This document shows positions 17,139 to 26,530 of a DNA stretch of 63,377 nucleotides, one piece after another. Every line of letters starts with the position of its first letter. Position 1 is the stretch's first letter. The position numbers and the translations under genes were made by a program. Source of the stretch: Candidatus Electrothrix gigas (lineage in GTDB: Bacteria; Desulfobacterota; Desulfobulbia; Desulfobulbales; Desulfobulbaceae); NCBI GenBank assembly GCA_022766165.1, contig QYLO01000012.1, positions 1-63,377 on the forward strand, given 5' to 3'. The notes beneath the pieces were generated by a model. The model worked only from the letters and a program-made list of their open reading frames with translations, had not been told where the DNA came from and did no database searches.

Positions 17139-18149
17139 ATGCACCGTGCTGTTGTCCTTGGAACCGGTTCCTGTTTACCACGTCGAGTGCTGACAAATGA
17201 TGACCTTGAACAGATGGTGGATACCTCAGATGAATGGATTACCTCTCGTACTGGTATCCATACCCGACGTATCGCTGGAGACGGTGAACAAAACTATCAA
17301 CTGGCTTCCCAGGCAGCAGAAAAAGCCTTGGTCTCAGCCAAAGTCTCTGCGGAAGAGATTGATTTAGTTGCCGTTGCCACCCTGACACCGCACATGATGA
17401 TGCCCTCCTGTGCCTGTTTTGTCCAAACAGAGATCGGGGCGAAAAATGCCTTTGCCTTTGATCTGAACGCAGCCTGTTCAGGCTTTCTTTATGGGCTTGA
17501 TATGGCGGAGAAATACATTGCCACCAAGCCAGATATGAAAATTCTGCTGATCGGCTCGGAAACACTCTCGGCTCGGATAAATTGGCAGGATCGCAATACC
17601 TGTATTCTTTTTGGCGATGGAGCAGGAGCCTGCGTGCTTACCGGGGCTATGGAAACTACGAGAACTACGAGAACTACGGAAGCAAAACAACGCGGGATCG
17701 TAGCCAGTAATCTGTATTCCGACGGTAGCCTGTGGAAGTTACTGTACATGGATAGCCCAGCCAGTCGCAATCCAGATCTTCTTCTTGAAGAACGCAACGG
17801 CTGTTTTATGCAGATGACCGGACGTGATGTTTTCAAACATGCTGTTCGGGCTATGGAAAAGGCTGCTCTTGATCTGCTTGATCTGCAACAGATTTCCATT
17901 CAGGACGTTTCTTTGATCATTCCCCATCAGGCAAACATAAGAATTCTCAACAAGTTGACTGAAAGGCTTGGTGCTGATCAGGAAAAGGTATTCATAAACG
18001 TCGACAAATATGGTAATACTTCCGCAGCAAGCATTCCCATAGCCCTTGATGAAGCGAACAGGCAAAATCGTCTCAAACAAGGTGATCTTGTGTTGTTGTG
18101 TTCCTTTGGTGGTGGTTTCACTTGGGGTTCCATGCTTATTCGTTGGTAA
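17139..18149 (+). CDS. fabH: 3-oxoacyl-ACP synthase III (FabH)
   Basis: FabH condenses acetyl-CoA with malonyl-ACP to start fatty acid synthesis. The catalytic triad is visible: C113 in LNAACSGF, H263 in IPHQANIRI and N293 in YGNTSAAS. Family length is normal at 336, apart from a small insertion after residue 170 (METTRTTRTTEAKQ) that comes from three near-copies of GAACTAC in the DNA; this looks like recent slippage in a surface loop. It starts 19 bases after plsX. The next gene is an acyl-CoA dehydrogenase rather than the usual fabD. Confidence 0.96.
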   Translation: MHRAVVLGTGSCLPRRVLTNDDLEQMVDTSDEWITSRTGIHTRRIAGDGEQNYQLASQAAEKALVSAKVSAEEIDLVAVATLTPHMMMPSCACFVQTEIGAKNAFAFDLNAACSGFLYGLDMAEKYIATKPDMKILLIGSETLSARINWQDRNTCILFGDGAGACVLTGAMETTRTTRTTEAKQRGIVASNLYSDGSLWKLLYMDSPASRNPDLLLEERNGCFMQMTGRDVFKHAVRAMEKAALDLLDLQQISIQDVSLIIPHQANIRILNKLTERLGADQEKVFINVDKYGNTSAASIPIALDEANRQNRLKQGDLVLLCSFGGGFTWGSMLIRW

Positions 18150-18183
18150 CATGCTGAGATAGAGGAAGAGATAGGAGAAAAAG

Positions 18184-19332
18184 GTGGATTATTTTCTGAC
18201 TGAAGAACAACAGATGATCAAGGATACTGCTCGTGATCTTTCAGAGCAGAAGATCATTCCCAAGCGGGCAGAGCTTGATGAACGCAATGAATTTGCAGGG
18301 GATATTCTGAGAGATATAGCAAAGGCAGATCTGTTTTCCATTTTTATTCCAGAGGAATATGGTGGTTTTGGCGGCGGCTGTTTTGAAACTGTTTTAGCCC
18401 TGGAAGAACTTGCCAGAGGCTGCGTAGGCGTGGCGACCAGCTTTGCTGCAAATGGTTTGGGTATCCTGCCTGTAATGATTGCGGGCAGCAAGGAGATGAA
18501 ACAAAAATATCTTCCTGCCCTTGCTGAGGGATCACGTTGGGCTGCCTTTGGTCTGACTGAGGCCGGTGCTGGTTCTGATGCGGCTGGGATAAAAACAACC
18601 GCAGTGCTTGATGGCGATGAGTGGGTTCTGAACGGTACCAAACAGTGGATCACCAACGGGGGGGAGGCGCAGGTATATACGATTCTCGCCCTGACCAACC
18701 CGGAAAAAGGTATTCGTGGGGCCTCGCTTTTTATCGTTGAAGATGGAGATCCTGGTTTTTCTTATGGGAAAAAAGAGAATAAGATGGGTATCCGGGCATC
18801 AGCAACCCGTGAGCTGATCATGAAAGACTGTCGGATTCCCAAGGATCGTTTGGTTGGTAGAAAAGGCACAGGCTTTATTACGGTTATGAAAACCCTGGAT
18901 GTCTCCCGCCCCAGTATTGCAGCCCTTGCAGTGGGTTTAGGCCAAGCAGCCCTTGATGAGGCAGCAGTCTATGCCAAGCAGCGGGTCCAGTTTGATAAGC
19001 CGATTATCAGCTTTCAGGCTGTCCAGCATATGCTGGCCGATATGGCGATCCAAGTTGAGGCGGCCAGAAGTTTGGTCTATGCAACAGCCCGTCATATTGA
19101 TGCCTATCCCAAAGATATGAGCAAGGGATCTTCCATGTGCAAGGTGTTTGCTACAGATATGGCGATGAAAGTCACCACAGATGCGGTTCAGGTCATGGGC
19201 GGTTATGGATACATGAAAGAATATCCTGTGGAGAAGATGATGCGCGACGCCAAAATTCTCCAGATCTACGAGGGAACCAATCAAATTCAGCGGAATGTGA
19301 TTGGGCAGGAATTAAATAAGGAATACGCATAG
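18184..19332 (+). CDS. Acyl-CoA dehydrogenase
   Basis: A FAD enzyme that removes or adds hydrogens at C2-C3 of acyl-CoA thioesters, passing electrons to the Etf encoded right after it. The family signatures are clear: the FAD loop FGLTEAGAGSDAAG, the GTKQWITNG strand, the QVMGGYGY motif and, near the C-terminus, the segment IYEGTNQIQRNVIG containing the catalytic Glu. At 382 residues it matches short/medium-chain butyryl-CoA-type members. GTG start with AGGAG upstream. The gene lies inside a fatty-acid synthesis cluster, so it may work in the reductive direction; that is inference. Confidence 0.93.
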   Translation: MDYFLTEEQQMIKDTARDLSEQKIIPKRAELDERNEFAGDILRDIAKADLFSIFIPEEYGGFGGGCFETVLALEELARGCVGVATSFAANGLGILPVMIAGSKEMKQKYLPALAEGSRWAAFGLTEAGAGSDAAGIKTTAVLDGDEWVLNGTKQWITNGGEAQVYTILALTNPEKGIRGASLFIVEDGDPGFSYGKKENKMGIRASATRELIMKDCRIPKDRLVGRKGTGFITVMKTLDVSRPSIAALAVGLGQAALDEAAVYAKQRVQFDKPIISFQAVQHMLADMAIQVEAARSLVYATARHIDAYPKDMSKGSSMCKVFATDMAMKVTTDAVQVMGGYGYMKEYPVEKMMRDAKILQIYEGTNQIQRNVIGQELNKEYA

Positions 19333-19345
19333 AATACAAATAACA

Positions 19346-20125
19346 ATGAATATCGTCGTCTGTATAAAGCAAGTGCCTGACGCTAAAAATGTTCGACTTG
19401 ATCCCACGACAAATACCCTGTCCAGGGAGGGCGTAGAGTCAATCATGAACCCTTTTGATCGTCATGCCTTGGAAGAAGGCGTCAGCTTAAAGGAAAAGGT
19501 TGGTGGCAAAGTGACTGTGCTGTCTATGGGGCCACCCCAGGCAGAAGAGGTTCTGCGTGAGGCCATTGCCTGCGGTGCCGATGAAGGCGTACTGGTCTCT
19601 GATCGGGCCTTTGCCGGAGCCGATACCTGGGCGACCTCGTATACTTTGGCAAAAGCAGTTGAAACTGTGGGCGAGGCAGACCTGATCCTTTGCGGAAAAC
19701 AGGCCATTGACGGCGATACAGCCCAGGTTGGGCCGGGCTTGGCTTCCCGGCTGAATCTGCCATACATTACCTGTGTGCAGAAGACCCGTGATATAAGCGA
19801 GAGTGCTATTCAGGTAGAAAGGATGATGGATGACGGCTATGATGTGGTGCAGCTTCCTCTGCCTGCTTTGTTGACTGTGGTCAAGGATATCAACGAGCCT
19901 CGGGTTCCTTCGCTCAAGGGCAAGATGAAGGCCAAAAAGGCTAAGATCAAGGTACTGTCCGCTGCTGACATCGGAGCTGAAGAGGACTGCATCGGCTTGG
20001 CTGGTTCGCCGACTCAGGTGGCAAAGGTCTTTTCTCCTGAACCTCGTGGAGAACGGCGGTTTTTCTCCGGTAGCCCGGAAGAGCAGGTTGAGCAGTTGGT
20101 GGAGGAGATTAGAGGGTATTTATAG
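19346..20125 (+). CDS. etfB: Electron transfer flavoprotein beta subunit
   Basis: EtfB with EtfA forms the flavoprotein that shuttles electrons to or from acyl-CoA dehydrogenases. The typical N-terminus MNIVVCIKQVPDAKNVRLD and the GKQAIDGDTAQVGPGLA flavin/nucleotide-binding segment are present. It starts 13 bases after the dehydrogenase. EtfA follows, but only after a 209-base gap holding a repeat, which is unusual because etfB and etfA are normally almost contiguous. Confidence 0.96.
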   Translation: MNIVVCIKQVPDAKNVRLDPTTNTLSREGVESIMNPFDRHALEEGVSLKEKVGGKVTVLSMGPPQAEEVLREAIACGADEGVLVSDRAFAGADTWATSYTLAKAVETVGEADLILCGKQAIDGDTAQVGPGLASRLNLPYITCVQKTRDISESAIQVERMMDDGYDVVQLPLPALLTVVKDINEPRVPSLKGKMKAKKAKIKVLSAADIGAEEDCIGLAGSPTQVAKVFSPEPRGERRFFSGSPEEQVEQLVEEIRGYL

Positions 20126-20132
20126 TCCGTAT

Positions 20133-20224
20133 CCGGTGTTGAAACACCGGGCTATTTTCGGCAGTCCCTCCGGGACGCTATTTCCCGGATATCTCCGCTC
20201 TGAAGGGGCGATTGATAATAGCCC
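20133..20224 (+). repeat. REP-like palindromic repeat in the etfB-etfA gap
   Basis: This stretch holds nested palindromes: CCGGTG..CACCGG (20133-20150), GTCCC..GGGAC (20164-20176), and an outer pair GGGCTATT (20149-20156) with AATAGCCC (20217-20224) enclosing about 60 bases. Such CCGGG/GGGCTATTTTCGGC elements recur across some genomes as REP/BIME-type repeats mobilised by RAYT transposases. No transposase is present here. As RNA it would form strong hairpins between the two subunits and could lower or process the downstream message. Confidence 0.6.
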
Positions 20225-20334
20225 ACGGTTGTAACGATGTGCGGCGAGGGTGGAAGCGGACACCTGTCTTCAGATAGAAAAAAATTAGTGAACAATTTAA
20301 AATCATTCTGTCGTAAAAGAAACGATGAATAACC

Positions 20335-21534
20335 ATGCTCATAGTTAATACCGAAACATGTATAGGCTGCGGAGTCTGTGAAACCAACTGCGCTTTCGGC
20401 GCAATCACTGTGGAAGACGGCATTGCCGTGGTTGGCGATAGTTGCACCCTGTGCGGTTCCTGTGTGGACAACTGCGAGCCGGGCGCTCTGCGCATTGAAA
20501 CCGCTGAGAAAGCTGCGCCAAGCGATCTGTCTGCATGGTCCGGCATCTGGGTCTTTGCAGAAGCCCGGCACGGCAAAATTGCTCCGGTAGCCTTTGAATT
20601 GTTAGGCATCGGCAGACAGTTGGCTGATCAGCGCAAGGCTCCTCTAACAGCGGTTCTGCTTGGTGCAGATTTGACAAGCAACGCAGATGAGTTGATCGCC
20701 GCAGGTGCAGATAAAATTTTGCTGGCTGATGACCCGGTCTTGGCCCAGTACCGTGAAGATGTGTACGGTAAGGTCTTGAAACATCTGGTCACTGAGTACA
20801 AACCTGAAGTGCTGTTAGCCGGTGCCACAGCGATTGGTCGTTCAGTCATTCCCCAGGTTGCAACGGCCTTGAATGCTGGCTTAACAGCAGATTGTACGGA
20901 TCTTGCCATTCGTTCTGAAGACGGGGTTCTTCTTCAAACCAGACCCGCCTTTGGCGGCAATATCATGGCAACTATCGAGTGTCCTCGTTCTCGTCCACAG
21001 ATGGCAACTGTTCGGCCTAATGTCATGGCTCCGGCTGAACCTGATGCTTCCCGAACCGGCGAAGTTATTACTGTAGAACTGTCCCAGGAACTCTTATCCT
21101 CGCAGGTTGAAGTGCTAGAAACCGTACTCTGCGAGGAAGAACAGGGCAATATCCGTGAATCAGAAGTCTTGGTCAGCGGTGGTCGCGGTGTGGAAAACGA
21201 AAAGGGTTTTGAACTGCTTCGGGAGCTTGCTGAGGAGCTGAATGGCACGGTTGCGGCTTCCAGAGCTGCGGTGGATGCGGGCTGGATCGGCTATCCCTGC
21301 CAAGTAGGACAAACCGGCAAGACCGTCAGCCCAAAACTCTACATTGCCTGCGGAATTTCCGGCGCTGTCCAGCATACAGTGGGAATGCAATCAGCAGAAA
21401 CTATTATAGCGATTAATCGGGACGAAAAAGCACCGATCTTTGACCTTGCCACCTATGGACTGGTCGGGAATTTGTTTGAAATTTTACCGTTACTTACCCA
21501 AAAAATAAAGGAGCAGCGTGGTCATGTCGCTTAA
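20335..21534 (+). CDS. etfA: Electron transfer flavoprotein alpha subunit with N-terminal 2[4Fe-4S] domain
   Basis: A 399-residue EtfA fused at its N-terminus to a bacterial ferredoxin-like domain. Eight cysteines in two sets (C9, C12, C15, C19 and C37, C40, C43, C47) should hold two [4Fe-4S] clusters. The rest is standard EtfA, ending in the FAD domain with GQTGKTVSPKLYIACGISG. Ferredoxin-fused EtfA occurs in electron-bifurcating or ferredoxin-linked complexes, such as caffeoyl-CoA reductase of Acetobacterium. With the adjacent acyl-CoA dehydrogenase and EtfB it suggests a complex that couples enoyl-CoA reduction to ferredoxin. Its 3' end overlaps fabG by 11 bases. Confidence 0.95.
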   Translation: MLIVNTETCIGCGVCETNCAFGAITVEDGIAVVGDSCTLCGSCVDNCEPGALRIETAEKAAPSDLSAWSGIWVFAEARHGKIAPVAFELLGIGRQLADQRKAPLTAVLLGADLTSNADELIAAGADKILLADDPVLAQYREDVYGKVLKHLVTEYKPEVLLAGATAIGRSVIPQVATALNAGLTADCTDLAIRSEDGVLLQTRPAFGGNIMATIECPRSRPQMATVRPNVMAPAEPDASRTGEVITVELSQELLSSQVEVLETVLCEEEQGNIRESEVLVSGGRGVENEKGFELLRELAEELNGTVAASRAAVDAGWIGYPCQVGQTGKTVSPKLYIACGISGAVQHTVGMQSAETIIAINRDEKAPIFDLATYGLVGNLFEILPLLTQKIKEQRGHVA

Positions 21535-22273
21535 TGAAAAAATTGTCTTGGTGACCGGTGGGAGTCGAGGAATTGGACGGGCCATCTGCCTGTATTTAGC
21601 TGGTCAAGGTGCGACAGTTGGCATTAACTATGTGAGCAATTCCGCAGCAGCGCAAGAGGTGTTGGCTGAAATTACAGCGCAGGGCGGTCAGGGATTTATC
21701 AGCGGTTTTGATGTTGCAGACAGTAAGGCTGTCCAGAAAGCCATCAAAGAGATTACAGCAGAACACGGCGGCATTGATATCTTAGTGAACAATGCCGGTA
21801 TTACCCGAGACGGTCTCATGGCCCGAATGAAAGATGATGACTGGGATGCGGTGCTGAACACCAATCTCAAAGGTGCCTTTACCTGCTCCAAAGCCGCCAT
21901 GCGAGGTATGATGAAAAAACGTTGGGGCCGGATTATCAATATTACCTCGGTCATCGGTTTTCTCGGAAATGCTGGTCAGGTGAATTACGCATCAGCTAAG
22001 GCTGGCTTGGTCGGGTTGACTAAGTCTATGGCCCGAGAGCTGGCTGGCCGTCAGATTACAGTGAACTGTGTGGCACCAGGCTATATTATTACAGATATGA
22101 CCACTGATCTTTCTGAAGATATTCAAGAAAAGATCAAAGCGGAAATTCCGCTGGGGACACTGGGGACACCCGAAGATGTGGCCGGAGCAGTGGCGTATCT
22201 GGCTTCAGAAGAGAGCAAGTACATGACTGGACAGACCCTGCATGTGAATGGCGGCATGTACATGGGGAATTAA
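21524..22273 (+). CDS. fabG: 3-oxoacyl-ACP reductase (FabG)
   Basis: An SDR-family NADPH enzyme that reduces 3-oxoacyl-ACP in each elongation round. The nucleotide-binding motif GGSRGIG, the NNAG motif and the active-site Ser and YASAK are present. The ATG at 21524 lies inside the last codons of etfA (11-base overlap) with AGGAG about 10 bases upstream, so fabG is translationally coupled to the Etf module. A GTG two codons earlier is also possible. acpP follows after 135 bases. Confidence 0.94.
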   Translation: MSLNEKIVLVTGGSRGIGRAICLYLAGQGATVGINYVSNSAAAQEVLAEITAQGGQGFISGFDVADSKAVQKAIKEITAEHGGIDILVNNAGITRDGLMARMKDDDWDAVLNTNLKGAFTCSKAAMRGMMKKRWGRIINITSVIGFLGNAGQVNYASAKAGLVGLTKSMARELAGRQITVNCVAPGYIITDMTTDLSEDIQEKIKAEIPLGTLGTPEDVAGAVAYLASEESKYMTGQTLHVNGGMYMGN

Positions 22274-22408
22274 ACAAAAAATTTTCGTTCGGAACAGACT
22301 GTCCCGGACGTCTTTACCATAATATAACTTCCATCCCAGCCTAGCTGGCCGGAACAATACAACATGAAAGGCAGTACTTTCATATAAAACCAATTCAGGA
22401 GAAACAGA

Positions 22409-22642
22409 ATGGCAGTTGCAGATAAAATGATCGACATTATTGAAGAACAACTCAGTGTTGATAAAGAAAAAATAGTTCCTGGTGCATCCTTTGTTGATGA
22501 TCTCGGTGCAGATTCTCTTGATCTGGTCGAATTGATCATGGCTATGGAAGAAGAGTTTGATATTGAAATTCCTGATGAAGATGCAGAGAAAATTGCAACT
22601 GTCCAAGATGCGATTGATTACGTCAATACAATTCAAGCGTAA
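22409..22642 (+). CDS. acpP: Acyl carrier protein
   Basis: A 77-residue acidic carrier protein. The phosphopantetheine attachment site is S36 in the [10 protein letters not shown] motif. GGAG lies before the ATG. The neighbours fabG and fabF are its usual partners. The gap to fabF (about 190 bases) holds no gene I can support. Confidence 0.98.
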   Translation: MAVADKMIDIIEEQLSVDKEKIVPGASFVDDLGADSLDLVELIMAMEEEFDIEIPDEDAEKIATVQDAIDYVNTIQA

Positions 22643-22834
22643 CAAGCGGAATACAGTACTGCAAAAGCATCTGTTGATGGAAAATCATTCCAAAGACTGT
22701 TTTTGCACATCGTTTCAGTAGGAGCGGTAGGAATCAGATGCCAGCTACAGTGTAAGCCTCAGAATCCTTGAGCAGGCTTTGTTGCGAGGTTGGCTGGTAT
22801 CTGCATTATAAAGAATCTTACAGATTATTTAAGC

Positions 22835-24088
22835 ATGGTCAAGAATGCACTGCGGCGGGTTGTCGTCACTGGAGTTGGATTAGTCACCCCTCTTGGAACC
22901 GGAACCGATAAAACATGGCAGGGGCTGGTCAATGGGCAGAGCGGTATCGGGCCTATTACCCGTTTTGACGCATCCGCACATAGCTCTCAAATTGCCGCTG
23001 AGGTCAAGGACTTTACACCTGATCTCTGGTTTGACAAAAAACAGGCCAAACATCTGGATCGTTTTGTTCAATACAGTATTGCTGCTGCTGATATGGCGGT
23101 CAAGGCTGCTGGTTTGGAGATTACCGAGGAGATAGCCGAGCGTGTCGGGGTCATTACCGGATGTGGCATGGGCGGGTTGCCGACTATTGAGGAGTATCAC
23201 AGTGTCCTGCTCAACAGAGGGCCGCGTCGGATCACACCTTTTCTTGTGCCTCGGATGATTCCCAATATGCCGTCCGGTCATATCTCCATGTACCTTCATG
23301 CAAAAGGGCCAAACTTAGCCCTGTCCACAGCCTGCGCCGCTGGAACCCATGCTGTAGGGGAGACCTATCGCCATATTGTATTTGGTGATTGCGATGCGGC
23401 TATCACCGGGGGAACCGAGTCAGTGATCTCACCTCTTGCGGTTGGCGGTTTTGCCGCAATGAAGGCATTGTCCACTCGCAACGATGATCCAGAACATGCC
23501 TCACGTCCCTTTGATAAAGATCGAGATGGCTTTATCATTGCAGAGGGCGCTGGCATGATTGTTCTGGAGGAACTTGAGTTTGCTCGTACCCGTGGAGCTG
23601 AAATCCTGGCCGAAATAGTGGGGTACGGACAGTCCAGTGATGCCTACCATATTGCAGCCCCGCCTGAAGATGGAGAGGGAGCTATTCGCTGCATGAACAT
23701 GGCGTTGCGGAATGCAGGTATGCAGCCTGCTGACATAGATTACATCAATGCCCACGGCACCTCAACACCGCTGAATGATCGCTGTGAAACAGCCGCAATA
23801 AAGAGTGTTTTTGGCGAACATGCCTATAAACTGGCTATCAGTTCAACCAAGTCCATGACTGGCCACATGCTCGGTGGAGCCGGAGGCATTGAGGCAGCCT
23901 TTACTGCCTTGACTCTGCGCCATCAGTGTATTCCACCAACAGTGAACTTGGAAAATCCAGATCCAAACTGTGATCTTGACTATGTACCCAATACAGCTCG
24001 TGAGACAACAATTCAGACGGCCATGTCCAACTCCTTTGGTTTTGGTGGTACCAATGGTGTTATTATCATGAAACAATTTAACGATTGA
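22835..24088 (+). CDS. fabF: 3-oxoacyl-ACP synthase II (FabF)
   Basis: FabF extends acyl-ACP chains by condensation with malonyl-ACP. The Cys-His-His active site is intact: C167 in LSTACAAG, H307 in NAHGTSTPLND and H344 in GHMLGGAG. With the ATG at 22835 the protein has 417 residues and starts MVKNALRRVVVTGVG, a normal N-terminus; a TTG at 22790 would add 15 residues. No clear ribosome site precedes the ATG. It closes the fabG-acpP-fabF set. Confidence 0.96.
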   Translation: MVKNALRRVVVTGVGLVTPLGTGTDKTWQGLVNGQSGIGPITRFDASAHSSQIAAEVKDFTPDLWFDKKQAKHLDRFVQYSIAAADMAVKAAGLEITEEIAERVGVITGCGMGGLPTIEEYHSVLLNRGPRRITPFLVPRMIPNMPSGHISMYLHAKGPNLALSTACAAGTHAVGETYRHIVFGDCDAAITGGTESVISPLAVGGFAAMKALSTRNDDPEHASRPFDKDRDGFIIAEGAGMIVLEELEFARTRGAEILAEIVGYGQSSDAYHIAAPPEDGEGAIRCMNMALRNAGMQPADIDYINAHGTSTPLNDRCETAAIKSVFGEHAYKLAISSTKSMTGHMLGGAGGIEAAFTALTLRHQCIPPTVNLENPDPNCDLDYVPNTARETTIQTAMSNSFGFGGTNGVIIMKQFND

Positions 24089-24156
24089 GAAGCCCTGAAC
24101 AGGACGAAAAGATCAACAAGGCCGATAAGACTGAAAAACAGCGTGAGAGAAAAGAT

Positions 24157-24582
24157 ATGAAAATTGCAGTTGGCAGTGACCACGGAGGTTTTGAGCTCAA
24201 AGAACTGATTGTCCAATTTTTGGGCGAATTAGGGCAGGAGGTAGAATCCGTGGGCTGTCACTCTCTGGAGTCTGTTGATTATCCAGATCTCGCAGAGAAG
24301 GTCTGCACAGCAATCCGCACAGGAGTCTGTGATTGCGGAATTTTAGTTTGCGGAACCGGTATTGGCATGTCCATTGCTGCCAACCGGCACCGGTACATTC
24401 GAGCTGCCCTCTGTCATGAAGCCTTTACCGCCAAAATGAGCCGGGAGCATAACAACGCCAACGTGCTTTGCCTTGGCGGTCGGGTGATTGGACCAGAAAT
24501 CGCCTTGGATATTGTCAAGACCTGGGTGGAAACAGCCTTTGCCGGTGGACGGCATCAGCGGCGGCTGGATATGTTCAGTTAG
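24157..24582 (+). CDS. rpiB: Ribose-5-phosphate isomerase B
   Basis: RpiB interconverts ribose 5-phosphate and ribulose 5-phosphate in the pentose phosphate pathway. The family start MKIAVGSDHGG and the active-site segment CGILVCGTGIGMSIAANR, with C65 as the catalytic base, are present. The ATG at 24157 has a GAGAG ribosome site; an upstream TTG would add a charged 24-residue tail and is unlikely. In related genomes rpiB is followed by glyA; here two methyltransferases and a secreted protein lie between. Confidence 0.95.
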   Translation: MKIAVGSDHGGFELKELIVQFLGELGQEVESVGCHSLESVDYPDLAEKVCTAIRTGVCDCGILVCGTGIGMSIAANRHRYIRAALCHEAFTAKMSREHNNANVLCLGGRVIGPEIALDIVKTWVETAFAGGRHQRRLDMFS

Positions 24583-24592
24583 ATGATCTACG

Positions 24593-25552
24593 ATGAACGA
24601 AGGGTTCTTAGATACCATCAAACAGGGTAACTGCTTGGAGTATCTTCCTCTTCTGCCAGACAACAGTATTGATCTCTTTTTATCTGATATCCCCTATGGC
24701 ATCAGCCTTGATGACTGGGATGTACTGCATAACAATACAAATTCTGCGTTATTGGGAACATCACCGGCACAGAAGGGAAAATCCGGTTTTAAGCGCAGAG
24801 GAAAGCCGATCAACGGTTGGGCGCAATCTGACAGAAATATTGGCTTGGAATATCAACAGTGGTGCGCAACCTGGGCAGGCAAGGTTTATCCGAAAATGAA
24901 AAGCGGTTCCTTTTTATTTGTTTTCGGTGCCAGAAGGACAATGCACAGGGTTATCAATGCATTTGAGGATAACGGCTTTCTCTTAAAGGATACCTTGGCT
25001 TGGAAGAAACCATCTGCCCATCACAGAGCGCAGAGGCTGAGTATTATTCTTGAACGCAGAGGGCTGAAGGATGAAGCCAAAAAATGGCAAGGCTGGCGAC
25101 TTGGCAATTTGGCTCCGATTTGGGAACCCGTGGCATGGTTTATGAAACCGTATACAATCGGAGGAACAATCACAGATAATATTCTGGAAAACCAAGTAGG
25201 CGCAATGAATATTGACGAGTGCAGACTGAACGGCACCAGCCCGACAAATCTGCTTGAATTCGGTTTTACAAAAGAAGAAAAAAGGATTCATGAGGCGCAA
25301 AAACCACTTGGATTGATTGAGTATTTGATAAAGTTGACAACAAAAGAAGAGCAGGTCATTCTTGACCCGTTTATGGGAAGCGGCACAACAGCGGTTGCTG
25401 CAAAAATGTTACGCCGTCATTTTATTGGATTCGAGATCAACCCGGAGTATCATAGCAGTGCCTTGAAACGGCTTGAGCAGATCGTTCCTGTCAAGAGCAG
25501 AGAGATTCCTTTGTTACTTCAGCCGACATTGTTTGCAAAAAATGCCTGCTAG
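24593..25552 (+). CDS. DNA methyltransferase, beta-class (N4-cytosine or N6-adenine)
   Basis: A SAM-dependent DNA amino-methyltransferase of 319 residues. The catalytic motif IV comes first (SDIPYG, residues 31-36) and the SAM-binding motif last (DPFMGSGTT, from residue 258), the beta-class order. Motif IV reads DIPY instead of DPPY or SPPY, so the modified base cannot be chosen. Residues 130-200 look like the target-recognition region. It begins 10 bases after rpiB and is followed within 30 bases by a second methyltransferase. There is no restriction nuclease beside it, so it appears to be an orphan or prophage-type enzyme. Confidence 0.88.
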   Translation: MNEGFLDTIKQGNCLEYLPLLPDNSIDLFLSDIPYGISLDDWDVLHNNTNSALLGTSPAQKGKSGFKRRGKPINGWAQSDRNIGLEYQQWCATWAGKVYPKMKSGSFLFVFGARRTMHRVINAFEDNGFLLKDTLAWKKPSAHHRAQRLSIILERRGLKDEAKKWQGWRLGNLAPIWEPVAWFMKPYTIGGTITDNILENQVGAMNIDECRLNGTSPTNLLEFGFTKEEKRIHEAQKPLGLIEYLIKLTTKEEQVILDPFMGSGTTAVAAKMLRRHFIGFEINPEYHSSALKRLEQIVPVKSREIPLLLQPTLFAKNAC

Positions 25553-25577
25553 ATAAGCTCTTGCAAAACAAAACGTG

Positions 25578-26489
25578 ATGAAAGTTCCGCATCCCATACA
25601 GTATCAGGGCAGCAAGAGAAAGTTAGCCCCTGTTATTTTACAATATTTTCCTAAAAAAGTTGCTCGGCTAGTTGAGCCTTTTGCCGGAACAGGAGCGGTC
25701 AGTGTTGCCTGTGCTGCTGGCGGAGTTGCGGAAAAATATTGGCTGAACGACTATAACAAGCCGCTGTCTGAGCTGTTACGACTGATTATTGATCAGCCCG
25801 ATGAACTGTCTGATCTCTATGATACCCTATGGAATCAACAGCATCAGGATACGCTATCGCATTATTATGCCGTAAGAGAGCAGTTCAACAAAACCGAGAA
25901 GGCGCATCTCTTTTTGTATCTCCTGGCCAGATGCGTAAAAGGATCAGTACGTTATAATAGTGAAGGGAAGTTTAATCAGAGTCCCGATAAACGACGAAAG
26001 GGAACAAAACCTGCTACCATGCGGAAAAATATTTTCGGTGTTTCTTCGCTTTTGAAAAACAGAGCTGTGGTTTCCTGCCAACACTATACGGAAATGCTTG
26101 CCGAGATAACAGAGCAGGATTTGGTCTATATGGATCCTCCGTACCAAGGAGTTTGCAAGGAGCGGGACAGCAGGTATTACGCTGGTATTGACTATACGGA
26201 ATTTATTGATTTTCTTGGACAACTGAATAGAAAAGGTACGCCGTATATTATCAGTTACGATGGAAAATGCGGGGAAAAAACATACGGGAAGCATCTTCCC
26301 GATGATTTGGGGCTGAAAAGAATTGAACTGCAGGCCGGGAGGTCTTCACAGGCTACTCTGCTGGGGAAAAAAGACATCACCTACGAATCGCTGTATCTTT
26401 CTGAGTCGCTCGTTCAACGGAATAATATTCAAACGAGAAAACAAAGAGTGGTATCAGCCACAGCGGGATATACAGAATTGATGCTGTAA
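25578..26489 (+). CDS. Dam-like DNA adenine methyltransferase (alpha-class)
   Basis: A 303-residue N6-adenine methyltransferase of the D12 (Dam/DpnM) family. The N-terminal motif QGSKRKLAP, the SAM-binding VEPFAGTGAVS and the catalytic DPPYQG occur in alpha-class order. Members methylate adenine in short sites such as GATC, but the recognition sequence here is not predictable. A GTG codon immediately precedes the ATG. It follows the beta-class enzyme directly, and no cognate nuclease is recognisable nearby. The pair may be a phage-derived anti-restriction or epigenetic module. Confidence 0.9.
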   Translation: MKVPHPIQYQGSKRKLAPVILQYFPKKVARLVEPFAGTGAVSVACAAGGVAEKYWLNDYNKPLSELLRLIIDQPDELSDLYDTLWNQQHQDTLSHYYAVREQFNKTEKAHLFLYLLARCVKGSVRYNSEGKFNQSPDKRRKGTKPATMRKNIFGVSSLLKNRAVVSCQHYTEMLAEITEQDLVYMDPPYQGVCKERDSRYYAGIDYTEFIDFLGQLNRKGTPYIISYDGKCGEKTYGKHLPDDLGLKRIELQAGRSSQATLLGKKDITYESLYLSESLVQRNNIQTRKQRVVSATAGYTELML

Positions 26490-26530
26490 TAATTTTTCAC
26501 TACCGTGAATCTTATATTTTAGGAGCAAAA

